Below, piece after piece: positions 28,301 through 36,610 of a DNA stretch of 64,000 bases. Every line of letters starts with the position of its first letter. The stretch's first letter is position 1. Under the pieces are notes generated by a model. It ran no database searches, had not been told where the DNA came from, and worked only from the letters and a program-made list of their open reading frames with translations. The DNA comes from Bradymonas sediminis. GTDB lineage: Bacteria > Myxococcota_A > Bradymonadia > Bradymonadales > Bradymonadaceae. Location: assembly GCF_003258315.1 (NCBI RefSeq), contig NZ_CP030032.1, positions 3,536,501 through 3,600,500 on the forward strand, given 5' to 3'. Both the position numbers and the translations under genes were made by a program.

Positions 28301-28771
28301 CTCGAGCGCGCCGAAGCCAAGGCGCGCAGCGGCGACCTGACCGCGCTTCGCATCGCGTTGATCCGGGAGAAAGCCGCCACCGCCCTGCACGCCGGCGAAT
28401 ACGCCCTGGCCGCCGAGATCGCCGAGCCGCTTATCGCCCTGGCCGGGGAGCACCAAGATCTCTATAGCCAGCAGCGCGCCCGCGACCTCAACGCCACGGC
28501 CCACTGCCTGCTCGGCCACCATATCGACGCGTCGCTCAAACACCTCAGCGCAAGCCTGGAGCGCGCCCAGACGCGTCAAATCCCCCGTGATATCTATTTA
28601 AGTCACGTCCATCTGGCCCATGCCTTCAGCGCCCTGGGGCGCGAAGACCTGGCGCAAACCCACCGGGATGGCGTCGGGAAGCTGGCCCAAAAGATGCGCC
28701 TTCCCTCCGCCATCACCGACCAGATTGAGCGCATCACGACTAATCGTATCGCAGACCATCAACTGGGTTGA
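25382..28771 (+). CDS. Ser/Thr protein kinase with ATPase-like and TPR regions
   Basis: A 1129-residue signalling protein. The N-terminal Hanks kinase (residues 15-305) has Gly loop AHGRMGDV (first Gly replaced), Lys48 in VIK, Glu67, HRD (153-155), Asn160, DFG (173-175) and APE (199-201), so it should be active. A linker leads to an AAA/STAND-like region (420-600) with GQFGSGRDH in place of a Walker A (no Lys) and a hydrophobic LVID Walker B-like strand (558-561). The C-terminal half is alpha-helical TPR repeats (about 700-1080) with typical A-x-x-x-L/A-x-x-A spacing. Its 3' end overlaps the convergent LolC-like gene by 32 bp. This architecture is common in myxobacteria-like genomes; partners are unknown. 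Confidence 0.88.
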   Translation: MGRTQRLNQPEEFGKYQLVARLAHGRMGDVYRAKSHGVEGFEKILVIKAINPGLAGVPGLVDTIIDEAKRSVALSHANIAQVYDLGQTDDGRFYLATEYISGFDLARALTVSRRSAQPLPQELAIFIASEVAKGLDYAHRRKDFDFNSLNILHRDLVPSNIVLSFDGEAKITDFGVSRALDLVGSIDAIDTRRRLLYVAPEVAQGQPHTRQSDIFSLGLVLYEMLAGRHPYEDPNAPKFDANTPQRTVEKFVRRVKEAKIEPISQHATVPRKLQQIVESMLVPDPAGRATSAGQVYEELIGYLFGNNLRADSRTLGQFVQQLRREEQRIAPEEIPQEVGFDEISMGEWTGSFSDEDLIDDFAEHLIGDGQPRRPQVPQLSSPTHADLPTAKIQELLAGRSKHTPADPSDSPELPGALQDYFLSVRAGNGKAVLATGQFGSGRDHLSDRLINVLGWRGNTQAIAIQATRDDLYRPFGVLTDLILRCLQDTVTGSVDLHRSALQMLRALPDVSPQAADTLGALWDIEAMPLMDYNQRRANLTSLFNALLRDFCRRGPMVLVIDRVELVDRLTLDVLRDLVATIDALPVMLVMTTHSEESTRAAFNLGNPENLETVKVLGKEDTRFETFDTLSDLAAEILLILVVCGQPMSQSDFAQILQIPSDTLMLALRELVDSGAVRVPEMGVFYASSADSNAWVHQNFAHRELIDVARTLARYYKHRVARNQIDRLTPTLIMLHALAGDRRRMLRLAGAYSRWLERAGWTGIAIEFYRHVADLLAEHSLGSPQARIDYMLLRAELALDLSLLDDARASLQPIAALSESLRNEHGTVRGQLLFGQMAMQQDDLEEAKTYFHRASSLARNLNDADLLARSLLALAGWNQRYGDLAKSHRNLESAQNLFSHSGTFRMDLRTRSKLLHQLVEMWTTRGVFGQAAQRSADLSRLAEVCELTSVQCRAMWAQAQLLDAKGQYTQALELLERAEAKARSGDLTALRIALIREKAATALHAGEYALAAEIAEPLIALAGEHQDLYSQQRARDLNATAHCLLGHHIDASLKHLSASLERAQTRQIPRDIYLSHVHLAHAFSALGREDLAQTHRDGVGKLAQKMRLPSAITDQIERITTNRIADHQLG

Positions 28772-30008
28772 CCCGGGCGGCCGCCCACGACGGCCCGATG
28801 GTGGCCAGGAAGGTCACAAACATCGCGACGACGCCCACCGCCAAAAACTCCAGCGGGTTAATCTCGACCGGAAGGTGGTCGATCATATAGATGCTCGCGT
28901 CCAGGCCGAGATCGACATTCTTGATGAAGAGGCAGATCGCCATACCCCCGACCAACCCCAGGGCCGTGCCGATCGCGCCGATCACCAGGCCCTGGTACAC
29001 AAAGATCTTCATCACCCCCAGGTTGGTCGAGCCCATCGACTTTAAGATGGCGATATCCTTGCGTTTATCGAGCACGATCATGATCAGCGTCGCCACGATA
29101 TTGAAGCTGGCGACCAGCACGATAAAGAGGAAGAGAATCGCCAACACCAGCCGCTGCAACTTCAGGCTGGTGAAGAGGTTATGGTTGAGCTGCTTCCAGT
29201 CGAGGATGCGAAAGCGGTTCTTCGGCAGGGCCTCATTGATGCCGTCGACGATCGCGCCGACCCCGAAGACATCGTTGACCCGCACGTCGATGCCGGTGAC
29301 CACGTCGCCCTGGTTGAAGAAGTCCTGCAGCGCGCGCATATCGACCATAACCAGGCGCGAATCATACTCATAAAACCCGCTTGTATAGGTGCCCGCGACG
29401 CGGAATTGCTCGGTCGACGGGGCCCGCTCGGTGGCCTCCCAGCGGTCCGGGTCCAGGCTCTCAAGCGGGCTGGTCAGCCGGACCAGGTCGCCGACCTCAA
29501 CCTTGAGCTTCTCGGCCAGCTTGCTGCCGAGCAAGATATGCGGCGTCTGGCGCTTTCCGTCTTCGGGAAAACGCTCATATTCCAGTAGCTTAAGGACGTC
29601 GTCCTCATGGGTATATTTGGGCACATCGCTGACCGCGGCGGTGGTCGCCGGGTCGATGCCCTTGATCAAGACCCCGGCGGTGTTATGCCCGTGGGCCGCG
29701 ATCATCTCGTGCAGGATAAACGGGCTGCTCGCCGTGACGCCGTCGACCGACTCGATCTTCTCCTGAACGTCGCGATAATCGTTGAAGTCGATGCCGTATT
29801 TGATCACCATCACATGGCTATTGACCCCGAGCACACGGTCGCGAAATGCCTCCTGGAAGCCGCCGGTCACCGCGATCACGCTGGTTAGCGCCATCACGCC
29901 CAAAAAGACCCCGACGATCGCGATGAGCGTGATCGTCGATAAAAAGCTCTGGCGCCGACTCTGAAGATGACGTCGTGCGATAAATGATTCGTAAGCAGAC
30001 CTGAGCAT
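28740..30008 (-). CDS. LolC/LolE-family lipoprotein-releasing ABC permease
   Basis: Inner-membrane subunit of the Lol lipoprotein export ABC transporter (FtsX-like fold). It has an N-terminal TM helix (about 25-50, SFLSTITLIAIVGVFLGVMA). A large periplasmic domain includes the family motif KGIDPATTAAVSDVPKY and GSKLAEKLKVEVGDLVRL. Three C-terminal TM helices follow, with IVLDKRKDIAILKSMGSTN, a motif typical of LolC/E coupling helices. No LolD ATPase gene is adjacent. Start chosen at 30008 (AAGGA upstream); a GTG at 30047 is possible. The 3' end overlaps the kinase gene end. Confidence 0.9.
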   Translation of the reverse strand: MLRSAYESFIARRHLQSRRQSFLSTITLIAIVGVFLGVMALTSVIAVTGGFQEAFRDRVLGVNSHVMVIKYGIDFNDYRDVQEKIESVDGVTASSPFILHEMIAAHGHNTAGVLIKGIDPATTAAVSDVPKYTHEDDVLKLLEYERFPEDGKRQTPHILLGSKLAEKLKVEVGDLVRLTSPLESLDPDRWEATERAPSTEQFRVAGTYTSGFYEYDSRLVMVDMRALQDFFNQGDVVTGIDVRVNDVFGVGAIVDGINEALPKNRFRILDWKQLNHNLFTSLKLQRLVLAILFLFIVLVASFNIVATLIMIVLDKRKDIAILKSMGSTNLGVMKIFVYQGLVIGAIGTALGLVGGMAICLFIKNVDLGLDASIYMIDHLPVEINPLEFLAVGVVAMFVTFLATIGPSWAAARVNPVDGLRYD

Positions 30009-30246
30009 TCTCGTATATCCTTCAAGCGGTTCGAAGCGTTTTGCCACGCTGGCTGATCGGCTTGGAATTATCGCACTTAGCAGATGCTGGCAACTGCGCC
30101 CGCCTCCTATATAGGATGGGATTGCACACGCCTTGTTGTTTCGCGCCCGCCTCGGTTAGTTTGCCGGCGCCGCCACCGGGCGCGCACGCCTCCTCTTTCT
30201 CTTTCTTCGCCCGCATCCCGGGCGAGAACGCAGCGCATAAGACCTT

Positions 30247-32259
30247 ATGAATTTATTGAATGTCCAAAACCTCTCGATGAGTTTCGGCGATCATATCATT
30301 TTTGACGACGTCGATTTTGCCATCGACGAAGGCGAAAAAGTCGCGCTGATGGGACCCAATGGCGTCGGCAAGACCACGCTGTTTCGCATCCTCATCGGCA
30401 AATACCAGGCCGACGCCGGCACCATCGCGATGCAAAACGACATCCGCATCGGCTACCTCAGCCAGCAGACCGACCTGGCCGACGACGCCACCCCGCGCGA
30501 TATGGTCGCCCAGGCGGTCAGCGAGGTACGCCGGCTCATCGATGACTACGAGAAGATCTCGGCCTCGATGGCCGACTTCGACCCGAGCACCCAGGCCGAT
30601 GTGCTCGACGACGCGATTATGGAGCAAGACCGGCTGCGCCGGCGCATCGAGGCATCGGGCGGCTGGGACTGGCAGCGCCGCGTCGACGAGGTCTTGGGGC
30701 GCCTGGGGCTGGCCGAATATATCGACACCCCGGTCAAGCAGCTCTCGGGCGGCCAGCGCCGCCGCGTCGCGCTGGCCCACACCCTCATCGAGGTCCCCGA
30801 CCTGTTGCTGATGGACGAGCCCACCAACCACCTGGACCCCGACGCGGTCGATTGGCTCGAGAGTTGGCTGCGCCAATTCCCCGGCGGCGTCTTGCTGATC
30901 ACCCACGACCGCTACTTTTTGGAGCAGATCGCCGACCGCATCATCGAAGCCACGCCCCACGGCCTCTATAGCCACCCGGGCACCTACAAAGAATTTATCA
31001 CCCGCAAGCTCAAGCGCATCGAGGTCGAGCGCACCACCAAAGCACGCCAGGCGAAGTCGCTCGACGACGAGCACGAGTGGCTGCAGCGCGGCGTTAAGGC
31101 GCGCGCGCGAACCTCCAAATCCCGGCTCGACGAAGTTGAGCGCGCCTTGAGCGCGCGCCGCGACACCATCGAGCAACATATCGATATCCCGATCGCCAAC
31201 GGCCCCTCCATGGGCCCGCACCTGCTGTCGGCCCGCGGCCTGTATAAGGGATTTGTCCCCCAGCCTGCCGACCGCGACATCAGCCCCGCCCTGCTGCAAC
31301 ATATGCCCAAGCAAACGCTGATCGAAGACGTCAGCATCTCGGTGGTCCCGGGCGACAAGATCGGCATCGTCGGCCCCAACGGCTGCGGCAAATCGACGCT
31401 CTTAAAAATCCTGACCGGCCAGATGCGCTTTGACGCCGGCACCATCGAGGTCGACGAGCAAACCGTCATCGGCTACCTGGACCAATCCGACGCCATGGAA
31501 GACGCCGAGATGCAGGTCTACGAGGCCTTCGGCGAGAGCGATTATGTGTGGATTGGGGACACGAAATTCCATAAACGCGACTATTTAGGGCGCTATCTCT
31601 TCGACAAACCCCTGCTCAAATCCCAGGTCAAGACGCTCTCTGGCGGCCAGCGCCGCCGGCTGCGCATCGCCCAGGTTATCGCCCAAAACGCCAACCTCCT
31701 GGTGCTCGACGAGCCCACCAACGACCTCGATATCGAGTCGCTTCGCGCCCTCGAAGAAGCCCTCACCGAGTATAAGGGCTGCCTGCTCGTGGTCAGCCAC
31801 GACCGCTATTTCCTCAACACCGTCTGCAATAGCATCTGCGCGTTCGAGGACCGAAAACTCGTGCGCTATTGGGGCAATTACGACACCTACCGCGCCCAGC
31901 GCGACACCGTCGCCGGCGTCGACCCCAACGTGCTGCAAAAGCCCAGGGCGTCGAAGAATACCTCCAGCAAGAAGAGCTCAAAGAAGGCGTCGTCGTCGCG
32001 CCCAAGCAGCGCGCCCGACGAAGGCCCCAAAAAACTCAGCTGGAAAGAACAGCGCCGCCTGGAGGCGCTCGAAGTTGAGATCGAGGCCTGCGAGGCGGAT
32101 ATCGCGAAGGTCGAGGCCCGGCTGGCCGACCCGCAGCTTTACGCCAAGGACGCCGACAAGGTGGCGCCGCTGAATCGCCAGCACCACGAGCTCAACGCGC
32201 GCCTGGAAGAGTTATTTGAGGAGTGGCAGGAGTTGGAGGCGCGCCGGGATGTGAAATAA
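30247..32259 (+). CDS. ABC-F family ATPase (Uup-like)
   Basis: Cytoplasmic translation-type ABC-F protein with two ATP-binding cassettes in one chain (670 residues). Cassette 1 has Walker A GPNGVGKTT, signature LSGGQRRR, Walker B LLLMDEPTNHLD and H-loop THDRYF. Cassette 2 has GPNGCGKST, LSGGQRRR, VLDEPTNDLD and SHDRYF. The linker (about 245-310) is the charged P-site interaction helix region, and a C-terminal basic/coiled-coil segment (about 560-665) matches Uup-like members. No transmembrane segment is present. Such proteins act on ribosomes, and the family also includes antibiotic-resistance ABC-Fs; the exact branch is not assigned. Confidence 0.93.
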   Translation: MNLLNVQNLSMSFGDHIIFDDVDFAIDEGEKVALMGPNGVGKTTLFRILIGKYQADAGTIAMQNDIRIGYLSQQTDLADDATPRDMVAQAVSEVRRLIDDYEKISASMADFDPSTQADVLDDAIMEQDRLRRRIEASGGWDWQRRVDEVLGRLGLAEYIDTPVKQLSGGQRRRVALAHTLIEVPDLLLMDEPTNHLDPDAVDWLESWLRQFPGGVLLITHDRYFLEQIADRIIEATPHGLYSHPGTYKEFITRKLKRIEVERTTKARQAKSLDDEHEWLQRGVKARARTSKSRLDEVERALSARRDTIEQHIDIPIANGPSMGPHLLSARGLYKGFVPQPADRDISPALLQHMPKQTLIEDVSISVVPGDKIGIVGPNGCGKSTLLKILTGQMRFDAGTIEVDEQTVIGYLDQSDAMEDAEMQVYEAFGESDYVWIGDTKFHKRDYLGRYLFDKPLLKSQVKTLSGGQRRRLRIAQVIAQNANLLVLDEPTNDLDIESLRALEEALTEYKGCLLVVSHDRYFLNTVCNSICAFEDRKLVRYWGNYDTYRAQRDTVAGVDPNVLQKPRASKNTSSKKSSKKASSSRPSSAPDEGPKKLSWKEQRRLEALEVEIEACEADIAKVEARLADPQLYAKDADKVAPLNRQHHELNARLEELFEEWQELEARRDVK

Positions 32260-32313
32260 GGAACCATCACGCTACACACGAGACCCCAGCCAGTTCGCCC
32301 GGCTGGTGAACCA

Positions 32314-32352
32314 GACTGACCGCCAAGACTGACCGCCAAGACTGACCGCCAA
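32314..32352. repeat. three tandem copies of a 13-bp unit
   Basis: GACTGACCGCCAA occurs three times in direct tandem (32314-32326, 32327-32339, 32340-32352), between the ABC-F gene and the 3' end of the first AIM24-like gene, which ends at 32354. Confidence 0.8.
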
Positions 32353-32353
32353 A

Positions 32354-33034
32354 CTAGTTGCTCTTGGTTTGGCGGAACGGATGCACGAATTTCGCCAGCG
32401 CGTCGGCGCTTCGCGTCGACACCCAGAGGGTGCCCTGGCCGCGAAACTCGCACACATAGCCCTCTCCCCCGCCAAAAAAGCTCTTGAGACCGCCGACCGT
32501 GCGGATTTGATAATCGAGCCCGCCGGTGAAGGCGACGATATGGTTATTGTCGACGATATAGCCTTCGGGGCCAACCTGAATGGCGTGAATGCCGCCGTAA
32601 CTTCCCACAAAGAGCGGGCCGATGCCGTCGGCGCGCAGCATAAAGACGCTGGTGCCGCTAAAGAAGCCCTTGCCGCCCTGCCATTTGGTGTCGAGCTCGA
32701 CATTCGGGCCGGAGGCCACGAAGTTATCCGAGGACATAAAGACCGGCTCTGAGCCGTCCATATCAAATGATATCATATCCCCTTCGCCCGGCGGGGCGAC
32801 CCAGAGGGTCTCGCCGGCGGTGGTGGCCGTAAAGGTGTTCTGGAATAGCGACTCACCGCCCAATAGCTTGCGCTTGGCCGCGCCCATCAGGCCGCCGCGC
32901 ATCCCGGTCTTCATCTGCAGGTCGGTCGACTTGGCCACCATCGCGCTGGCCTCGACCACGAGCTGCTCGCCGATCTGCTCAAATAGAATCTTGGCAATGG
33001 CGAAGTTCGGATTCGAAAGAATTTCATACTTCAT
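32354..33034 (-). CDS. AIM24-family protein 1
   Basis: Member of the AIM24/TIGR00266 family of beta-rich proteins of unclear function, first of three consecutive paralogues. The 226-residue chain keeps the family course: LVVEASAMVAKST, then a Gly-rich MRGGLMG, FTATTAGETLWVAPPGEGD, SDNFVASGPNVELD, FVGSYGGIHAIQV, EGYIVDNNHIVAF and a C-terminal GQGTLWVSTRS. The start at 33034 is the ATG beginning MKYEILSN; the frame upstream reads through with no family similarity. The gene runs in the same direction as the two copies upstream. Possible membrane or lipid association is known for some family members only. Confidence 0.85.
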   Translation of the reverse strand: MKYEILSNPNFAIAKILFEQIGEQLVVEASAMVAKSTDLQMKTGMRGGLMGAAKRKLLGGESLFQNTFTATTAGETLWVAPPGEGDMISFDMDGSEPVFMSSDNFVASGPNVELDTKWQGGKGFFSGTSVFMLRADGIGPLFVGSYGGIHAIQVGPEGYIVDNNHIVAFTGGLDYQIRTVGGLKSFFGGGEGYVCEFRGQGTLWVSTRSADALAKFVHPFRQTKSN

Positions 33035-33081
33035 AGGTGTCTCGCGTTTGGCTGAAATCTTAGACGTCGGGGGGTCGAGGA

Positions 33082-33789
33082 CTACTGCCTCGGCGGAAGT
33101 AGACTCGCGATGGCGCGACCGAACCCGATGGGCTGGCGAGTCTGGATCCACACGCGGCCCTGGCCGTTGATGTGAAAGACCTTGCCCTCGCCGGACAAAA
33201 ACGAGCCGATCCAACCCGTCGCTGCTTTGTGCAGGCTCAGGTCGAGGCCGGAGTCCCAGGCGACCAGGTGGCCGTTGTCGACGACCATCGAGCCGTCGAC
33301 CTGCATCTCTTCGATGCCCCCAAACGACGCGATAACTACCTTTTGACCCGGAGCGCTGGGCGTGGCCTTGAGCACGAACATCCCCTCGCCGCCAAAAAAG
33401 GTGACCCCCCCGCCTATCTTCGTCTGGATATCGACCCCGGGAGTGTTGGCGACATACGCGCCCGACTGCATCGTGATGCCCCGCTGGGGGAGCTCCTCGA
33501 CGATAATATCGCCGCTGAGCGCCGGCGCCAGCAGCACCTCGCCCGGGCTGTTGGCGGTGAAGGTATTTGTGAAGAAAGACTCCCCGGCGAGCATCGACTT
33601 CGCGGCGCCGGCGATCTTGCCGAGCAGGCCGCCGCCATTGCCCTGAGAGGACCCACGCATGCCGGTCGTCATACTGACGCTGGTGCTCATGCCGATCATC
33701 GCGCTTGGTTCGGCCACGATCCGCTCACCAGTCTGCAGGCGCACGCGCGCGACGCTGTTGACGGGACGGTACAATACATCAATATCCAT
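33082..33789 (-). CDS. AIM24-family protein 2
   Basis: Second AIM24 paralogue, 235 residues. It shares VAEPSAMIGMSTSV, a Gly-rich stretch, FTANSPGEVLLAPALSGD, YVANTPGVDIQTKIG, VIASFGGIEEMQV, MVVDNGHLVAW and a terminal GQGRVWIQTRQ with its neighbours. GAGG 8 nt before the ATG supports the start. It lies 47 bp upstream (in transcription) of copy 1 and 75 bp downstream of copy 3. A terminator sits in the latter gap, so copy 3 may be a separate transcript. Confidence 0.87.
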   Translation of the reverse strand: MDIDVLYRPVNSVARVRLQTGERIVAEPSAMIGMSTSVSMTTGMRGSSQGNGGGLLGKIAGAAKSMLAGESFFTNTFTANSPGEVLLAPALSGDIIVEELPQRGITMQSGAYVANTPGVDIQTKIGGGVTFFGGEGMFVLKATPSAPGQKVVIASFGGIEEMQVDGSMVVDNGHLVAWDSGLDLSLHKAATGWIGSFLSGEGKVFHINGQGRVWIQTRQPIGFGRAIASLLPPRQ

Positions 33790-33829
33790 CGATTGACCTC
33801 AAGACTCGATTCCACATTGTCGAACCGTT

Positions 33830-33873
33830 AACTAAAAAGAAAAACCCGGGCTCGCCAATAGCGATTAGCCCGG
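33830..33873 (-). terminator. terminator of AIM24 copy 3
   Basis: On the minus strand CCGGGCT and AGCCCGG form a 7-bp stem (33867-33873 / 33846-33852), then GTTTTTCTTTTT. The stem overlaps the stop of copy 3. Confidence 0.7.
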
Positions 33874-34563
33874 CAACATCGGTGTGAGCCAGCCAGCCAA
33901 CGCGGAGCGGTTGCGCGTCTGAATATAGACGGTGCCCTGGCCCTGAAACTCCTTGACGAGGCCTTCTCCGGAGGCCAATAGCCCGGTCACCCCACCGCCG
34001 ACGCTGCGGGTCTTGCGGGTCAACGAGCCCTCGTAAGCGACGATATGACCGTCGTCGACCACATACGAGCCGTTGACCTCAATCGCCTGAATGCCGCCGT
34101 AGCTGTTGAAATACAGGTCGCCGTTTCCGGTGGCGACGAGCTTAAACGAGCTAGTCCAGGGCATGATAAACGCCTTAAACCCGCCGAATTTCACGCTAAT
34201 CTCAACGCTCCCGGTCGACGCAAGATAGGCACCTTTGGCCAGGTATAGTGTCTCGCCGCTGAGCCTTCGGTGGTGGATGTCACCCATATAGGTCGGTGAT
34301 ATCCAGACAGCTCCCTTTTGGCGGGCGTCGTAGTGACTAAACATGACCGACTCGCCGCCGATGAACTTTTTGACCAGCGCAAACCAGAACATCACCAATT
34401 TGGCGAAAAAGCCCGTGGTATCGTCCGCGCTCATTTTGGCGCTGAGGTCAATACTACGCGACATGGCGACCATGGCACCCGGCTCGGATACCAACTTCTC
34501 GCCGGGCTCAAGCTCGACGCGGAGCATCGCAAAACCGGGTTTATGCGTGACTTCGTGGTGCAT
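33865..34563 (-). CDS. AIM24-family protein 3
   Basis: Third AIM24 paralogue, 232 residues, the most upstream of the trio. It keeps LVSEPGAMVAMSRS, a hydrophobic stretch TGFFAKLVMFWFALVKKF that the other two lack, GAVWISPTYMGD, YLASTGSVEISVK, YFNSYGGIQAIEV, YVVDDGHIVAY and GQGTVYIQTRN. GGAGG 8 nt before the ATG at 34563 sets the start; the frame before it opens with a non-preferred TTG. A terminator follows the stop. Confidence 0.87.
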   Translation of the reverse strand: MHHEVTHKPGFAMLRVELEPGEKLVSEPGAMVAMSRSIDLSAKMSADDTTGFFAKLVMFWFALVKKFIGGESVMFSHYDARQKGAVWISPTYMGDIHHRRLSGETLYLAKGAYLASTGSVEISVKFGGFKAFIMPWTSSFKLVATGNGDLYFNSYGGIQAIEVNGSYVVDDGHIVAYEGSLTRKTRSVGGGVTGLLASGEGLVKEFQGQGTVYIQTRNRSALAGWLTPMLPG

Positions 34564-34740
34564 TTCACATGCCTCCAAAGGAAGTAGGGTCGATGACCCT
34601 ACAGTGGCGTACTTTCTATTTTCGAATCGCAGGCAGCGTACCGCCGATTAGTTGGGCGAAGCAAGTTGTTTTGAAGAACAGATGGGAAATACGGCGAATG
34701 GGAGTGAGGCTCCTCCCCGCTGATTCGCGCCAGGCATCGC

Positions 34741-35136
34741 TCACCCGAACCCCACCCACAAAAACACCCCGGTCAGATAGATCCAGGTCGCCGAAAACAC
34801 GATATGCACGAGCGTCTCGAACCTCTTTCCGCGCCACAACTCGGACGAATACACAAAAAACTGCGCAAATAGCCGGCACCCCCAGAAGATGCCCAGCCCC
34901 ACAGAAATCATCCGCCCAAGCGGAGTCGACACGAGCTCATCGGCGGCGAGCAGGCATAAAAGCCCCATCAAGCCGACGGTGAGCGCGATAAAAAACGTAT
35001 GCACATACATCACCTGCCGGTTGATCTGCTGAAGAGGACGAAGGTCATTCTTCCAATCGAAATAGCTGGGAAAGACCGCGTGCACGCAGGCCAGCACGAT
35101 AAGGAGAACGCCGATCCATTCGAGATGCTGAGTCAT
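34741..35136 (-). CDS. small integral membrane protein
   Basis: A 131-residue protein with four hydrophobic helices (about 5-22, 45-65, 75-95, 110-130). It is the last gene of a four-gene minus-strand operon, overlapping the methyltransferase gene by 4 bp. Short cytoplasmic motif: PSYFDWKNDLRPLQQINRQ. It resembles small four-helix proteins next to methyltransferase and DoxX-like genes, but no function is claimed. Confidence 0.7.
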   Translation of the reverse strand: MTQHLEWIGVLLIVLACVHAVFPSYFDWKNDLRPLQQINRQVMYVHTFFIALTVGLMGLLCLLAADELVSTPLGRMISVGLGIFWGCRLFAQFFVYSSELWRGKRFETLVHIVFSATWIYLTGVFLWVGFG

Positions 35137-35900
35137 CGCGTGGCCTCTCCTGTCGCGATTTTTTTGAGCACAAATGTCGTCACAAAGGGAGTGATGCGAA
35201 ACGAAGTGCTGACGCGTAAGCCAGCGCGCTCAAAGGTCTTCTGCCAGGTGCGTTTCGACAAAAAATGGAACACACCGGCGGTATAAGCCAGGGCGTTGGG
35301 CGCGTCGCGAAGATGCTCGGTGACCACCATATGTCCGTCTGCCTTGAGCACCCGGCCAAGCTCGCAAAAAAACGCAGCGCGCTCAGCGTCGTCGCGAATC
35401 TCGTGGGCCGCGAAGATCACAAAGGCGGTGTCGACGCTGTCGTCAGGCAGCGGAAGCGCCGTCGTCTTGACCACCTGCGTCCCCTCGAAGACGTCGTAGG
35501 CGCGGCGCGCGCGCGCGATCGACGCCTCGGTATGCGCCGCGGGGTCGTAGAAATCGAAGACGACGAGGTTCTGGACGCGCTCTCGGAGAAGTTCGCTGGT
35601 CTCATCAAAACCACTGTGAATATTGAGCGCACGCCCCAACTTCAGATTCGGCACACGCCCAAGCCAGTCGAGCCGGTAGAGCTCGGAGCGGTCGTAGACC
35701 CACCAAGAAACCCCCAGCGACACCGCGACCGGCAGCAGCGTGGCGAACGCCGCGGCCGCCAGCAGCCCTCGGAGCAGGCCGGAGCTCAGCCACGCACCGC
35801 CCCCCAGCGCCACGACCACGCCCAACGCCATGGCAAAAAACGGCCAATTAAAGCGCACAATATTTCGCACCCCCTGGGCGGGCGTCCTTAGCTGGGGCAC
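35133..35900 (-). CDS. membrane-anchored SAM methyltransferase-like protein
   Basis: 255 residues. Two N-terminal transmembrane helices (about 18-35 and 42-65) precede a Rossmann-type domain. Motif I is altered: VFDFYDPAAHTEASIARARRA instead of a clear GxGxG, but motif II-like ALPLPDDSVDTAFVIFAAHE and motif III-like RVLKADGHMVVTEH are present. Methyl transfer is therefore likely but not certain. It overlaps its upstream neighbour by 13 bp and its downstream neighbour by 4 bp, so expression is tightly coupled. Confidence 0.72.
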   Translation of the reverse strand: MPQLRTPAQGVRNIVRFNWPFFAMALGVVVALGGGAWLSSGLLRGLLAAAAFATLLPVAVSLGVSWWVYDRSELYRLDWLGRVPNLKLGRALNIHSGFDETSELLRERVQNLVVFDFYDPAAHTEASIARARRAYDVFEGTQVVKTTALPLPDDSVDTAFVIFAAHEIRDDAERAAFFCELGRVLKADGHMVVTEHLRDAPNALAYTAGVFHFLSKRTWQKTFERAGLRVSTSFRITPFVTTFVLKKIATGEATR

Positions 35901-36610
35901 GGGTCACGCTCTCCTTTCTTCCACCAATAGGGGATGTCTTCGATGATGAACGCGTTCGAGAGTTGCCCGCCCTGCAGGCCAAGGCGGTCGATGAACCCGA
36001 CCTCGGCGCTCTTGATCGTGACCGGGCGAGGCTTCCAATTCGAGCGCACACCCTCGATGATAATCATCTCGTCGCCGTCGCGCGAGAAGGTAAATGGCAT
36101 CGGCCCGGCAAACCTGCGCGCGGCCTTCCAATCCTTGAACACTGAGCCCTTGGGCAGCGGCGCCTCGCTGTCCGGGTCGACGGTGACCTCGAGGCCCTCG
36201 CCGCGCACCGTGAGCAAATTAGGAAAGCGCTCAAAGACCAACTTATTTTGCGCGTAGCGGTAATGAGTGAATATATTGCCGGCCCACTTCATGCGCAGCG
36301 AATCCGTCTCGGAGCCCAGAATATAGAGCCCGCGCAGGTTGCGTCCCTGAGATGTATTATAGCGCACAAAGAGCCGATAGCCGGCGAGCACAAAGTCCTG
36401 CCCAAAAATCGCCGGGAACCCCCTGGGGCGAAGGCCTCGGGTCGACACCAGGGCGACCGCCAAAAAGCCGACCGAATCCTGGTGAAGATCAAGCGCAAGC
36501 CCCGGCGGCAACAGCGGCTCAAGCACCTCTTTTGGGAACGAATACGCCAGCACCAGCGAATATTCGAAATGCGCCTCGACGGCGAAGGGATGCGACGTAA
36601 ATCGACTCAT
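35888..36610 (-). CDS. DUF2071-like acetoacetate decarboxylase-fold protein
   Basis: Cytoplasmic protein of 240 residues that follows the DUF2071 (acetoacetate decarboxylase-like) pattern. The opening SLVLAYSFPKEVLEPLLPPGL is the family start. A long beta-rich domain then carries VRYNTSQGRNLRGLYILGSETDS and PFTFSRDGDEMIIIEG, closing in KPRPVTIKSAEVGFIDR. The start is the ATG at 36610, overlapping the DoxX-like gene by 4 bp (ATGA). It sits in an operon with a DoxX-like protein and a methyltransferase. The reaction is unknown. Confidence 0.75.
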   Translation of the reverse strand: MSRFTSHPFAVEAHFEYSLVLAYSFPKEVLEPLLPPGLALDLHQDSVGFLAVALVSTRGLRPRGFPAIFGQDFVLAGYRLFVRYNTSQGRNLRGLYILGSETDSLRMKWAGNIFTHYRYAQNKLVFERFPNLLTVRGEGLEVTVDPDSEAPLPKGSVFKDWKAARRFAGPMPFTFSRDGDEMIIIEGVRSNWKPRPVTIKSAEVGFIDRLGLQGGQLSNAFIIEDIPYWWKKGERDPCPS

